Translations under genes and position numbers: made by a program
Part shown: piece by piece, positions 1 to 8,761 of the stretch
Numbering within the stretch: the first letter of the stretch is position 1
Layout of the letters: each line of letters starts with the position of its first letter
The notes under the pieces: generated by a model
Told to the model about the DNA's origin: nothing
Database searches by the model: none
The model's input: only the letters and a program-made list of their open reading frames with translations
Assembly (NCBI GenBank): GCA_963691755.1
Contig: OY829366.1
Coordinates: 1,798,001-1,862,000, forward strand
Source of the DNA: Dinoroseobacter sp013215265
Lineage (GTDB): Bacteria > Pseudomonadota > Alphaproteobacteria > Rhodobacterales > Rhodobacteraceae
Reading direction: 5' to 3'
DNA: 64,000 bases

Positions 1-520
1 CGAGGCGCAGCATTGTTGGAAAGGTAATGCGGCGAAACTTGATCATGCCTGACAGGCCGTAAGCGTCCGCAGCTTCGACGTCGCCTTTTGGGATAGACTT
101 AAGCGCGCCGTAGAATATTTCCCCTGAATAGGCGGCAGTATTCAGGAACAAAACGATCAGGGCGCCAAGCCAAGCCGCAGTGAGCGGATCAAAAAATGAA
201 CTGACACTTTTAAGATTAAGGAACAGGAAATAGGCAAAGAAGAACTGGATGAAGAGCGGTGAGCCCCGAAAGACAAAGATGAACCACTCGGACGCTTTGC
301 GGATCAGCTTGTGTTCTGAAGTTTTTCCCACAGCAACTGAGACAGCCAGTATAAAACCAGCAAGCAATGCAAGGGTTCCAAAATAGACATTCCAGATCAT
401 ACCGGAGCCTATCAGCGTGAATTGCTGGCAAAGTGTGAAATCTGTACGGGGCAACATGCGCTCACCGATCCCAACGGAGCGGAGCGCGTATTGTGAAATC
501 GTTTGAAGGCATTCTTCCAT
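1..520 (-). CDS. Polar amino-acid ABC transporter permease, HisM/ArtM type (partial)
   Basis: An inner-membrane permease of a polar (probably basic) amino-acid importer. The reverse-strand reading opens with MEECLQTISQYAL at an ATG at 520 and stays open for 173 codons to the window edge, so the 3' end is missing. Hydrophobic segments are visible around the LALLAGFILAV and FFAYFLFLN stretches. FRGSPLFIQFFF matches the conserved segment of HisM-type permeases, and EAADAYGLSG is the EAA loop that docks on the ATPase. The start overlaps the stop of the upstream permease gene (TAATG), so the two are probably translationally coupled and form a heterodimer. Substrate is inferred from family only. 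Confidence 0.9.
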   Translation of the reverse strand, partial: MEECLQTISQYALRSVGIGERMLPRTDFTLCQQFTLIGSGMIWNVYFGTLALLAGFILAVSVAVGKTSEHKLIRKASEWFIFVFRGSPLFIQFFFAYFLFLNLKSVSSFFDPLTAAWLGALIVLFLNTAAYSGEIFYGALKSIPKGDVEAADAYGLSGMIKFRRITFPTMLRL

Positions 521-1401
521 TACGCCGCCTTCCTTTGCGCTTCGCCGCCTGTCGTGGCCTGTCCATGTGTTAGACGCAGCATGATCCGGTCCAATACGAC
601 CTCCGACACTTTGGTGAAGCCCAGATAAAAAACCAGAAGGAACAGGAAATACCACATGCGCCAGTCGCCATGTGGGTACTCGGTGAAGCGCGGCGTCTTT
701 GTTCCGCCAAGCTCGCGCGCCCAGTAAACAATGTCTTCGATCCCCAACAAAAACAGCAGTGGGGTTGCCTTGATCAGCACCATCCAGAGGTTTGACAGCC
801 CGGGAAGCGCGTAGACCCACATTTGCGGAACCATTATGCGCCAAAAGGTCTGGCGCGTGGTCATGCCGTAGGCCTCACCAGTTTCTATTTGCGAGCGTGG
901 CACAGCACGCATCGCGCCAAACAGTACATTTGCCGCGAACGCTCCAAAAACGATCGAAAAGGTTAGAACCGCGAGCGAGAACCCATAGACCTCGTGCAGC
1001 CACTGGGCTGCGTTTGAAAGTGGAAGCTTCGCGTCGGCACACACCAGAAAATCATTTCCCTGCCGGATTGGGTCGGTCCAGTCGGGACATTTCCAGCGGT
1101 GGCGTATGTATTCAAACGCTTGATCAAGCGCGATTACAAAAAACAGAAAGAATGCGATGTCGGGAACACCTCGGACAATCGACGTGTAGCCCTTACCGAA
1201 CCAGCGCAAAGGCGCAATCGAAGACCGTGCTGCGGTCGCGCCGATAAAGCCAAAGCCCAAAGCAATCGGGGCGGTTATGGCCAAAAGCAGCAGTACCGTA
1301 CCAAACGCATAGTACAGATTGAGGTGCTTACCTGTTGTCAAATAGCAGGCAACCCATTGAAAGCTTTCAAGGGTGCTTGGGTCAGTGCAGAAGCTGAACA
1401 C
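520..1401 (-). CDS. Polar amino-acid ABC transporter permease, HisQ type
   Basis: First permease of the importer, 293 residues, several hydrophobic helices, with the EAA docking loop at ETGEAYGMTTRQTFWRI (about residue 174). I take the GTG at 1401 as start: AAGGAG at 1411-1416 lies nine bases upstream of it, whereas the nearer ATG has only two bases of spacing and reads a nine-residue dead end. A roughly 35-residue periplasmic insert with two cysteines (CPDW and LVCADAKL) sits between the first helices. This insert enlarges the protein over the usual 230 residues of HisQ, as in the larger permeases of this family in alphaproteobacteria. Coupled by overlap to the next permease. Confidence 0.9.
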   Translation of the reverse strand: MFSFCTDPSTLESFQWVACYLTTGKHLNLYYAFGTVLLLLAITAPIALGFGFIGATAARSSIAPLRWFGKGYTSIVRGVPDIAFFLFFVIALDQAFEYIRHRWKCPDWTDPIRQGNDFLVCADAKLPLSNAAQWLHEVYGFSLAVLTFSIVFGAFAANVLFGAMRAVPRSQIETGEAYGMTTRQTFWRIMVPQMWVYALPGLSNLWMVLIKATPLLFLLGIEDIVYWARELGGTKTPRFTEYPHGDWRMWYFLFLLVFYLGFTKVSEVVLDRIMLRLTHGQATTGGEAQRKAA

Positions 1402-1827
1402 GTATCATTTCTCCTTGGCGCACCACATTCCGGGTTGCGCGAAGGTTGTCAACGAGATCGCGTGGATGCTGGCGCAGATTTTGGGGTCGCGGGGTTATTA
1501 TTGTCGGTGGCGGCCTGTGGGATTTCGCCCAAAGGAGCAAAAGTGACTGCATCGATGCGGGCAACGGCGCGATATTGGTATCCTTCAGATGGATCAACGT
1601 CTCCGTTTATTGTGACAAAGACCATTCTACCTTGCGGCGCGCCATGGTGCATGCGTTGGGCCTGCCAACGGTTATCTTCATGGATGAGACATCGGCAAAA
1701 TAAGTCATGTAGGGCCTAACCAATGGACCAATTTCTGCTCCTTTCATTTCGTCCACGACGGTTTGTACGGCCAAGAAAAAGGGCCGCTGAGTGGCGGCCC
1801 TTCCTCGCATTTGAATTCTGTCAGCGA
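1402..1827. other. 426-base spacer between binding-protein and permease genes
   Basis: Apart from the terminator at 1771-1800, this spacer holds only short minus-strand reading frames. One at 1449-1652 (67 codons) overlaps another at 1607-1810 in a different frame. Read together with a frame change near 1640 they would give one protein of about 90 residues, so a decayed or frameshifted small gene is possible, but no family is recognisable and neither frame has a convincing ribosome-binding site. It could equally be a plain leader of the permease genes. Confidence 0.3.
1771..1800 (-). terminator. Rho-independent terminator after the binding-protein gene
   Basis: Reading the minus strand, GGGCCGC (1800-1794), a six-base loop, GCGGCCC (1787-1781), then TTTTTCTT. 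A perfect seven-pair GC stem with a T tract. It lies 28 bases past the binding-protein stop and before the permease genes, so it probably lowers permease expression relative to the binding protein, a common arrangement in ABC importers. Confidence 0.85.
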
Positions 1828-2556
1828 TCAGAATTGCTCACCGATTTCCCACTTTGCGATCAATGCATTTAGGGTACCATCATCCTTCATGGACTGGATG
1901 GCCGCGTCGAACTTCGCACGCAGATCTCCGTCGCTCTCACGCAGGCCCATGCCAACGCCACCACCGATCAGTTCTTGCTGGTCAAGCATCGCCAATTCAC
2001 CGTCCGCTTCGACGATAGGCGCAAGGTAGGCGCGATCCGCCAGAACGGCGTCAGCTTCACCCGCTTTCACGGCTGCAACAGTTTCTTCTGGCGTTGCAAA
2101 TTCGATCAGGCTTGCGCCCATACCCGCGATGAAGCTGGCTTGAATGGTGCTGGCCTGCGCGGCGATAACAGCGGTTTTAACGTCCAGACCTTCGTTGCCA
2201 GCGGCCACAACATAGGCGGATGGATCCGGTTGGGTGTAGTTCTGGGTGAAGTCGATGACCTCATCACGCTCTGCCGTGATCGACATGCCGGCAATAATTG
2301 TGTCGTAGTTGCCGGATACGAGGTTCGGAATGATTGAGTCCCACTCGTTGGTGACCCATTCGCAAGTCAGCTCTGCGCGCGCGCACAGCTCATCGCCGAG
2401 TTCACGCTCAAAGCCTGCGACTTCACCGCTGTCATCGATGAAGTTGTAGGGAGGGTAAGCGCCCTCAGTGCCCATGCGGACCACAGAGTGGCTACCAGCG
2501 AAAGCGACACCTGCCGTCAAGGCGAGGGCTGCAGTCGTAAGAACCAGTTTTTTCAT
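1828..2556 (-). CDS. Periplasmic amino-acid-binding protein, HisJ/ArgT family
   Basis: Solute-binding protein of the importer, 242 residues. The first 20 residues (MKKLVLTTAALALTAGVAFA, then GS) are a clear Sec signal peptide with an AFA cleavage site. The mature part carries family 3 hallmarks: RMGTEGAYPPYNF, the ligand-contact segment YDTIIAGMSITAERDEVIDFTQ, and a late EADAVLADRAYL stretch. GGGAGAATAATT precedes the ATG at 2556, a good ribosome-binding site. Fold and neighbours suggest lysine, arginine, ornithine or histidine, but the sequence alone does not settle the ligand. Confidence 0.92.
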   Translation of the reverse strand: MKKLVLTTAALALTAGVAFAGSHSVVRMGTEGAYPPYNFIDDSGEVAGFERELGDELCARAELTCEWVTNEWDSIIPNLVSGNYDTIIAGMSITAERDEVIDFTQNYTQPDPSAYVVAAGNEGLDVKTAVIAAQASTIQASFIAGMGASLIEFATPEETVAAVKAGEADAVLADRAYLAPIVEADGELAMLDQQELIGGGVGMGLRESDGDLRAKFDAAIQSMKDDGTLNALIAKWEIGEQF

Positions 2557-2593
2557 AATTATTCTCCCAGTTGGGTGGTTGGCCCAGTCATTC

Positions 2594-3370
2594 TCAATGC
2601 TGACTGTGGCTCAGGAATTGCTGCAAACGTTCGGACTTAGGAGCTCCGAAAACAGCGTCGGGCGGGCCTTCTTCTTCGATGAGGCCCTTATGAAGGAAAA
2701 CGATATGACTGCCAACATCGGCTGCCAGTCGCATATCATGTGTCACGATGAGCATCGTTCGACCTTCTTTTGCAAGGTCTTTGATGACCTTAACAACTTC
2801 TTGCTCGAGTTCGGGATCGAGCGCACTTGTTGGCTCGTCAAACAGCAATGCTTTTGGTTGCATGGCAAGCGCACGTGCAATCGCTGCGCGCTGTTGCTGG
2901 CCGCCCGACAATTGTGCGGGATAAACCTCGCACTTGTCACCGATGCCGACCTTATCCAAAAGACCGCGTGCACGGGTTTCGACCTCGGCTGGGTTCTCCT
3001 TGAGGACCTGAACCGGCGCCTCCATTACGTTTTGCAGGATCGACATATGCGCCCAGAGGTTAAACTGCTGGAATACCATAGACAGGTTTGTGCGGATGCG
3101 TGTGATCTGACTGCGATCAGCCGGACGACGCCCAAGGCCATCTCCTTTCCAGCGAACAGGTTCCCCGCAAAATAGAACTTCGCCTTGTTGGCTGTCTTCC
3201 AACAGATTGGCGCAACGCAACAAGGTGGACTTACCTGATCCCGACGAACCGATCAGAACAACAATGTCGCCTTGATTTGCGGAAATGCTGACGCCTTTGA
3301 GCACTTCAAGTGCGCCATAGGCTTTATGGAGATCGCGGATCTCGATAACGGGTGCCGATTGATCTAACAC
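2594..3370 (-). CDS. Amino-acid ABC transporter ATPase, HisP/GlnQ type
   Basis: Cytoplasmic ATPase that drives the importer, 258 residues, the normal length. Walker A GSSGSGKST (41-49), signature LSGGQQQR (154-161), Walker B LLFDEP (175-180) and the switch histidine in VTHD (about 214) are all intact. The start is a GTG at 3370 with a weak GGAAA upstream. It is the first gene of the cluster (ATPase, binding protein, terminator, two permeases), with 37 bases between it and the binding-protein gene. The 103 bases upstream probably carry the promoter; I see no convincing -35/-10 pair. Confidence 0.93.
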   Translation of the reverse strand: MLDQSAPVIEIRDLHKAYGALEVLKGVSISANQGDIVVLIGSSGSGKSTLLRCANLLEDSQQGEVLFCGEPVRWKGDGLGRRPADRSQITRIRTNLSMVFQQFNLWAHMSILQNVMEAPVQVLKENPAEVETRARGLLDKVGIGDKCEVYPAQLSGGQQQRAAIARALAMQPKALLFDEPTSALDPELEQEVVKVIKDLAKEGRTMLIVTHDMRLAADVGSHIVFLHKGLIEEEGPPDAVFGAPKSERLQQFLSHSQH

Positions 3371-3473
3371 GAGTGCTTGGAATTTCCTTAGTGTTCAAAC
3401 GCAACTAGGCCGTAGAATGCGTCGGTTTTCAAGAGTTGACGCTAGGGAAGCTGCGGTTTTTGCGGGCGTTTGT

Positions 3474-4226
3474 TCAAATGATTGGCGCTTCTGGAGTTGG
3501 AAGAGCCAAGTACTCAGCCTCCGGTATTGCGACGATTCCACATAGGCCAAGGGCGGTTTTGTGAATGTTTGGCAATTCAAGGAGAGACTTGGTGAAAGCG
3601 ACACGATAGGGTTCGGGGTCTTCCCCAGAACGCGTAATAAAGCTGAGCGCTGGTGTATGGTCAGTTCGTCCGATGACAGACAAGTCTTTTGTAAAATCTT
3701 CGAGCTTCCTAAGCAGGCGCCAAGATACAGCGTCTATCGCTGCAATATCAGCCTTGTGATCTGCCACTGCGCGCGCGCTTGCAATGTGAGCCCCAGATTT
3801 AATATGCGGTCTGAAGCTAAACCCCCTTTTTTCAGCCCATAATTGTGGTGCTGCCCAACCTGACTGGCTCAATGCTTCGTTAAACACAAACCTTGCATCT
3901 GCGAAGTCTTCTGGCGCCTTCAATGCGTCTGATCGACGAACAACAAACACGCTGTAGTAGTAGCCCGGTGCTGCATCTTCCAATCCATAATTCGCGGCGC
4001 CGATGAGTGTAACCTTACTATGCAGCTTGGCCCGATATGGAAAATTACAGGTCTGGCTAAAACATAATTTGGGACTTTCCCACGCATCCCAGACGTTGAT
4101 TTCATGATCCAATACTTCAGGGGCAGAAATGCCTGAAGAGCGCAGCGCGTCCCTGAGAAGTTCCCAGAACGTGTCATGGGCTTCACGCAATTCGGGCCGC
4201 GCGTACATCGGCAGGCTTGCAATCAT
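3474..4226 (-). CDS. PhnD-like phosphonate/phosphate-binding domain protein without signal peptide
   Basis: 250 residues resembling the PhnD-like periplasmic binding-protein fold (PF12974 type): SLPMYARPELREAHDTFW at the start, then SALKAPEDF-like DALKAPEDFADARFVFN, and KADIAAIDAVSWRLL, which is the usual ligand-pocket segment. It starts directly with the mature domain: no signal peptide or lipobox is visible, so it is probably cytoplasmic or wrongly started. An ATG at 4226 follows the TerB-like stop by three bases, so the two are almost certainly cotranscribed. No permease or ATPase of a phosphonate system is adjacent, so an enzyme or sensor role is as likely as transport. Confidence 0.7.
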   Translation of the reverse strand: MIASLPMYARPELREAHDTFWELLRDALRSSGISAPEVLDHEINVWDAWESPKLCFSQTCNFPYRAKLHSKVTLIGAANYGLEDAAPGYYYSVFVVRRSDALKAPEDFADARFVFNEALSQSGWAAPQLWAEKRGFSFRPHIKSGAHIASARAVADHKADIAAIDAVSWRLLRKLEDFTKDLSVIGRTDHTPALSFITRSGEDPEPYRVAFTKSLLELPNIHKTALGLCGIVAIPEAEYLALPTPEAPII

Positions 4227-4229
4227 TGG

Positions 4230-4670
4230 CTAACTTCGCGCTTCGACCCGCTGACGCGCAAGGGCTGAATCGCGATCTGAAACGCCTAGGAGATTTGCGG
4301 CCAGCCGCATCAATCCGTCTTCCTCATGGTCCCGGACACCGTCAGCGAGAACGATATCCCACAACGCTTCAATAACTCCGGCACGGTCCTCGTAATCGAC
4401 CCCATCCTTAATGGCGCGCGTGAAGCGGACCGTATCAGGTGCCTCTGCCTCAAGCGCCTCGGCTTCTTTTCGCAAAGTACTGGCCTCAAATGGGTTGAGC
4501 CCGTGAAGGGCTATAAGCACCTTATCTATCCGTGCGATTTCGCTGTCAGCATAGTCGCCGTCTGCCTTTGCAATGCGAACAAGGAGAGCTGCGAGTGCCA
4601 GCCGGGCATCGGGCTCCGGTAAGCGCGGGGTTTCGGGGGCCATCAGGCTTTTAAGAAGATCACCAAACAT
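4230..4670 (-). CDS. TerB-like (tellurite-resistance fold) protein
   Basis: 146 residues, mostly helical. The LAALLVRIAKADGDYADSEIARIDKVL segment followed by a second ALWDIVLADGVRDHEEDGLMRLAANLLG segment matches the two acidic metal-binding repeats of TerB-like domains (each ADG-x-x-x-x-x-E). Such proteins occur widely outside tellurite operons and their function is mostly unknown; no other ter gene is nearby. It is in a run of same-strand genes after the DUF1330 gene and is followed after three bases by the PhnD-like gene. Confidence 0.75.
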   Translation of the reverse strand: MFGDLLKSLMAPETPRLPEPDARLALAALLVRIAKADGDYADSEIARIDKVLIALHGLNPFEASTLRKEAEALEAEAPDTVRFTRAIKDGVDYEDRAGVIEALWDIVLADGVRDHEEDGLMRLAANLLGVSDRDSALARQRVEARS

Positions 4671-4729
4671 GAGGATGGATATATGATTGCCGTATCAAAA
4701 GTGGAAGGTCGCAGACCGGATAACAATAA

Positions 4730-5029
4730 TCAGGTGTCATAACCTTCGACAATAACGAGATCTGACTCAGACACTGATGCCATCGCACGTAGCGCTTTTG
4801 CTGCCTGATAATCATCGCTTTCGTAGCAGGCTTTTGCGACCTCATAGCTTGGAAATTCAAGGATTACCGTGCGGGGTTTAGCGTTACCCTCGGCTATTTT
4901 CTGATCACCTCCACGCACCAGAAAACGTGCGCCGAATTTCGCAAAAACAGGACCGTTGGCGGCACGGTATTTGTCGTATGCGTCAACGTCATGAACGATG
5001 CCGTGCGCGATCCAGTATCCTTTGGGCAT
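4730..5029 (-). CDS. DUF1330 family protein
   Basis: 99 residues, a ferredoxin-like alpha-beta dimer fold of unknown function. MPKGYWIAHGIVHDVDAYDKY, ARFLVRGG and RTVILEFPSYEVAKACYESDDYQ are the usual DUF1330 conserved stretches (the last with the conserved F-P and the Y-x-S-x-x-Y-Q pattern). The ATG at 5029 lies two bases after the rlmJ stop, so it is the downstream partner of rlmJ. Confidence 0.9.
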   Translation of the reverse strand: MPKGYWIAHGIVHDVDAYDKYRAANGPVFAKFGARFLVRGGDQKIAEGNAKPRTVILEFPSYEVAKACYESDDYQAAKALRAMASVSESDLVIVEGYDT

Positions 5030-5031
5030 GT

Positions 5032-5814
5032 CTAAAACTCCTTGTTATCAAAGAGCGCGCTGATATGTGCTGCCTCTTCAGAAAAGCCGTAGGGTGGGTT
5101 TATCACGGCGAGCCCTGATCCGACCATCCCATGGCCCGGACGGGCCGGAGGAAAGCTGACCTCGTGCAGAAGGATGTCTGGGATGCTTTGTGTGAGCGCA
5201 CGGGTCATCGATCTTTGCCGCCCATCGCTCAGCACAGGATACCAGAGCATCACAATACCTACGTTCCAGCGTTTGTGAATTTGGGCAAGGCGCTTGGGCG
5301 CTATTTCGTAGTCTGTCTTCACTTCCCAGGAGGGATCGATCAGCATCAGGCCGCGTCGCGGAGTGGGCGGCGTGCGCGAGATGGCCATTTGCCAACCGTC
5401 TTCATGGAGAACCTTGGCGCCGAACGGCGTGAGCGTCGCGTCGAGATAGGCGTTTTCGCCGGGATGCAATTCGGCGAGATGCAGCACATCGGTATCCCGC
5501 AAAAGTGAGGCCGCGATCAGGGGCGAGCCGGGATAGGCTGAGGCCCCAAATCGGGTGCGGGTGTCGGCCAGCGCACGGGCATAAGGGTGTGCGTTTGCGA
5601 ATTTAGGGGCGAGGCGGTTCACGCCTTGTGCGGCTTCGCCGGTTTTTAGGGCCTCGACCGCAGCCAAATTATAAAGACCCCGGCCCGCATGGGTTTCAAG
5701 ATAGGTAAGTGGTTTGTCCTTGCGGGTCAGGTAATCGAGCGCCCACGCCAAAAGTGCGTGCTTGTGAACATCGGCGGCGTTTCCGGCGTGATAAAGATGC
5801 TGATAGGACAACAT
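5032..5814 (-). CDS. rlmJ: 23S rRNA (adenine-2030-N6)-methyltransferase RlmJ
   Basis: 260 residues. Family start MLSYQHLYHAGNAADVHKH is unmistakable, and I place the start at the ATG at 5814; the longer open frame to 5916 adds residues with no family resemblance. YLETHAGRGLYNL is the SAM-binding motif I region, and LIDPSWE takes the place of the catalytic DPPYE-type motif IV (here DPSWE). It methylates A2030 of 23S rRNA using SAM. Slightly shorter than the E. coli enzyme (about 280). It lies 117 bases after pyrG on the same strand and leads directly into the DUF1330 gene. Confidence 0.93.
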   Translation of the reverse strand: MLSYQHLYHAGNAADVHKHALLAWALDYLTRKDKPLTYLETHAGRGLYNLAAVEALKTGEAAQGVNRLAPKFANAHPYARALADTRTRFGASAYPGSPLIAASLLRDTDVLHLAELHPGENAYLDATLTPFGAKVLHEDGWQMAISRTPPTPRRGLMLIDPSWEVKTDYEIAPKRLAQIHKRWNVGIVMLWYPVLSDGRQRSMTRALTQSIPDILLHEVSFPPARPGHGMVGSGLAVINPPYGFSEEAAHISALFDNKEF

Positions 5815-5878
5815 CAGAGGCGTGGCCTGAACATCGCGCAACCTATCTTTGGTGCAGTTTCCCTCAGAGGGCAGTGGT

Positions 5879-5898
5879 CGCACGGGACAAACCGTGCG
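5879..5898. repeat. Perfect 7-bp inverted repeat between pyrG and rlmJ
   Basis: CGCACGG, six bases, CCGTGCG. A stable hairpin just after the pyrG stop and before rlmJ. It lacks a T tract on either strand, so it is not a classic intrinsic terminator; it may be a processing or Rho-related structure, or an operator for rlmJ. Confidence 0.45.
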
Positions 5899-5931
5899 TA
5901 AAGTCGAGAAATACAAAACGGGTATTGGTGA

Positions 5932-7575
5932 TCAGACCAACCGTGAAACGTCTTTTGCTGCCCGCACGAAGTCCTTAAAGAGCGGATGTGGCTCGAAGGG
6001 CTTCGACTTCAGCTCGGGATGGAACTGCACCCCAATAAACCAGGGATGGTCCTTAACTTCGACGATCTCGGGCAGGCGGCCATCTGGTGACAGACCCGAG
6101 AAGATTAGGCCCTTCTTTTCGAGCGCTTCACGGAACTTCATATCAACTTCGTAGCGGTGGCGGTGGCGCTCTTCGATATTCGTTGTACCGTAAACTTCCG
6201 CCACTTTGGAGCCCTCCGACAGGATCGCATCGTAGGCGCCCAGTCGCATTGTCCCACCTTTGTCGTCGCCGACCTTGCGTTCGACTTTGTGGTTGCCCTG
6301 TACCCATTCCTTGAGGTGGTAGACCACTGGTGTGAAACGTTTCTTACCGGCCTCGTGGTCGAACTCTTCCGAGCCCGCATCGCTAAGGTCTGCCAAATTA
6401 CGTGCAGCCTCAATCACCGCCATCTGCATTCCTAAGCAGATGCCCAGATAGGGGATATTGCGTTCACGGGCGAATTGAGCGGCCTTGATCTTGCCTTCGG
6501 TACCCCGTTCGCCAAACCCGCCGGGAACAAGGATTGCATGGAACCCTTCAAGGTGCGGGGCAGGGTCCTCACTGTCGAATATTTCCGCATCAACCCATTC
6601 GACCTTCACCTTCACGCGGTTCGCCATGCCTCCATGAATCAGAGCCTCCGCAATGGATTTGTAGGCATCTTCCAGCTGAGTGTACTTGCCAACAATAGCG
6701 ACCCGAACCTTGCCTTCGGGGTTGTTGATGCGATCGGCAACATCTTCCCAGATGGAAAGGTCAGGTTTTGGCGCTGGACTGATCTGGAAGGCATCGAGTA
6801 CAGCCTGATCGAGACCTTCGCGGTGATAGGTCAGAGGCGCTTCGTAAATTGATCTGAGATCTTGTGCCGCGATAACAGAATCGGGGCGCACGTTACAAAA
6901 AAGGGCTAGCTTTTCGCGTTCTTTTTCCGGGATCGGCCCTTCAGATCGGCAAACCAGAACGTCGGGTGCGATGCCGATGGAGCGGAGTTCTTTGACCGAG
7001 TGCTGTGTTGGTTTCGTCTTTAATTCGCCTGAAGCAGCTATATACGGAAGAAGCGTCAGGTGCATGAAGATGCATTCGCCCCGCGGTTTGTCCTGGCTGA
7101 ATTGACGGATTGCCTCAAAGAACGGCAGGCCCTCGATATCGCCGACTGTACCCCCGATCTCGCAAAGCATAAAATCGACTTCATCTTCGCCAATGGAGAT
7201 GAAGTCTTTGATCTCGTTGGTCACGTGCGGGATTACTTGGATCGTTTTACCTAAGTAGTCACCACGGCGTTCTTTTTCTAGCACGTCCGAATAGATACGC
7301 CCCGAGGATACAGAATCTGATTTACGCGCTGCGACGCCGGTGAACCGCTCGTAATGGCCAAGGTCGAGATCGGTCTCGGCCCCGTCATCGGTGACGAAAA
7401 CCTCGCCATGCTCAAACGGGCTCATCGTTCCTGGATCAACATTCAGATACGGATCCAGTTTACGCAATCGAACCGAGAAACCACGCGCTTGCAGTAAAGC
7501 CCCCAGTGCTGCAGATGCGAGGCCTTTGCCAAGGCTGGAGACCACGCCCCCGGTGATAAAAACAAAGCGTGCCAT
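5932..7575 (-). CDS. pyrG: CTP synthase
   Basis: 547 residues, normal length. It aminates UTP to CTP with glutamine and ATP. N-terminal synthetase domain: FITGGVVSSLGKG (P-loop-like) and the RKLDPYLNVDPGTMSPFEHGEVFV stretch. C-terminal class I glutamine amidotransferase: LVPGGFG, nucleophile cysteine in LGICLGMQ, and the His-Glu pair in GVQFHPE. Start at the ATG at 7575 (MARFVFITGG); the upstream extension to 7665 is not family sequence. It follows secG on the same strand with a 179-base spacer. Confidence 0.97.
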   Translation of the reverse strand: MARFVFITGGVVSSLGKGLASAALGALLQARGFSVRLRKLDPYLNVDPGTMSPFEHGEVFVTDDGAETDLDLGHYERFTGVAARKSDSVSSGRIYSDVLEKERRGDYLGKTIQVIPHVTNEIKDFISIGEDEVDFMLCEIGGTVGDIEGLPFFEAIRQFSQDKPRGECIFMHLTLLPYIAASGELKTKPTQHSVKELRSIGIAPDVLVCRSEGPIPEKEREKLALFCNVRPDSVIAAQDLRSIYEAPLTYHREGLDQAVLDAFQISPAPKPDLSIWEDVADRINNPEGKVRVAIVGKYTQLEDAYKSIAEALIHGGMANRVKVKVEWVDAEIFDSEDPAPHLEGFHAILVPGGFGERGTEGKIKAAQFARERNIPYLGICLGMQMAVIEAARNLADLSDAGSEEFDHEAGKKRFTPVVYHLKEWVQGNHKVERKVGDDKGGTMRLGAYDAILSEGSKVAEVYGTTNIEERHRHRYEVDMKFREALEKKGLIFSGLSPDGRLPEIVEVKDHPWFIGVQFHPELKSKPFEPHPLFKDFVRAAKDVSRLV

Positions 7576-7754
7576 TGGGCCGAGAGCCCCCCATTCATCT
7601 TCAATTTCGCTGTGAGCTCCCGCTGCCGTCACCGCCAAAATCGACGTGTCGGACCACATGATCACGGGATTAAATTCTTAAAGGATTCGCTCGCTTTTGG
7701 CAACCGACACCCGCTAGGTCTTGCGGCATTACTGCATCAAGTAACTAGGGATGG

Positions 7755-8117
7755 CTATTCATCGGCGCGCGGAGGCGTCAAAGGTGCATCGCTGTTTGCA
7801 GGTGGCAGCAAGCTATCTCCATTCGGAACATCAAGCGATCCATCGTCAGTTGGCGTTGGTGCATCAACAATCCGGTCAAGTACTGAAGATCCAGAAGAGT
7901 TTTGCGCCGCAACAATGGTGAGTGTAATCGACGTCGCGATAAATGCTACGGCAAGGACCCATGTAATTCTTGCCATTGGAGACATCGCGGTACGCCCTGT
8001 GGCTGCACCGCCGCCACCACCAATGCCCAAGCCACCCCCTTCAGAGTGTTGCAAAAGCACAATACCGATCAGCGAAAGCGCAAGGATCAGATGAACAACG
8101 AGGATGACATTTTCCAT
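7755..8117 (-). CDS. secG: Preprotein translocase subunit SecG
   Basis: 120 residues. Two membrane helices: VILVVHLILALSLIGIVLLQ (residues 4-23) and ITWVLAVAFIATSITLTIV (about 51-69), with the conserved cytosolic loop HSEGGGLGIGGGGG between them, characteristic of SecG. The C-terminal 45 residues are hydrophilic and proline/aspartate-rich. It assists SecYEG during protein export. It precedes pyrG, an arrangement common in alphaproteobacteria. Confidence 0.95.
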   Translation of the reverse strand: MENVILVVHLILALSLIGIVLLQHSEGGGLGIGGGGGAATGRTAMSPMARITWVLAVAFIATSITLTIVAAQNSSGSSVLDRIVDAPTPTDDGSLDVPNGDSLLPPANSDAPLTPPRADE

Positions 8118-8204
8118 AAAGCGGGCGTCCTAAAGGTGATTGAAGCGCTATCTATGCGCTGTCGACGATAGGTGCAAGCCGAGGGTCGACAGGTTTGCGC
8201 AGGC

Positions 8205-8603
8205 TTACTCTTCTACGTCGTCCATATCGTACTGCCCCGACAGTTTGCGTCGGATGATCGACCAGCTCAGTCCGGTACCAAGAACAACTGAAACAGCGAC
8301 AATTCCAAGCCAGACTTGGGCTGAGCGGTTCTCAAGGCTCAAGATGCCGAAGTCATAAAGCACCCATGCAAGGCTCCCCACAAGCGCGGCAACCAACAGC
8401 ATGCCAAAAGCTCCGATGGAGCGCAGCGTCGCGCGAAAATATATGATATATCCCACGAGAAGGACGAGACCGAAAAAAACCACCAATGGTTTTCCAGTCT
8501 CCCAGGCATCCACTGCCCAGCGCGTATAGTTCCACTCAGTCGGATTGTAGGTTGCAGTTAGCAAAACAAACGCAAATCCCCAGCGCGCGCCGAATTCCCA
8601 CAT
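8205..8603 (-). CDS. DUF6524-like small integral membrane protein
   Basis: 132 residues from the ATG at 8603 (MWEFGARWGFAFVLL). Four hydrophobic helices: near residues 7-16, 39-53 (PLVVFFGLVLLVGYIIYF), 62-81 and 96-113, ending in a basic then acidic tail (RRKLSGQYDMDDVEE). The N-terminal TATYNPTEWNYTRW segment resembles the alphaproteobacterial family labelled DUF6524. Function unknown. Divergent from purA; the open frame runs upstream to 8720 but that part would overlap the purA control region and looks non-coding. Confidence 0.75.
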   Translation of the reverse strand: MWEFGARWGFAFVLLTATYNPTEWNYTRWAVDAWETGKPLVVFFGLVLLVGYIIYFRATLRSIGAFGMLLVAALVGSLAWVLYDFGILSLENRSAQVWLGIVAVSVVLGTGLSWSIIRRKLSGQYDMDDVEE

Positions 8604-8761
8604 GTCACCAAGCCCTTTTGCTCGTTGCGATAGGAGGGAAGTGCCAAAGCCCGCGTCCACTGTCCAGTGCTGACCTTTGGGCGCTGCGGCGAAAAGTTGG
8701 TTTCCGCGGGGTTCGTGCAACGCTATAGGGGCGCTGGTTCAAGCCAAAGGCGGGGAATGTC

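Noticed and set aside
2468..3175. 235-codon plus-strand open frame
   Set aside because: Antisense to the ABC ATPase gene, which has all its motifs.
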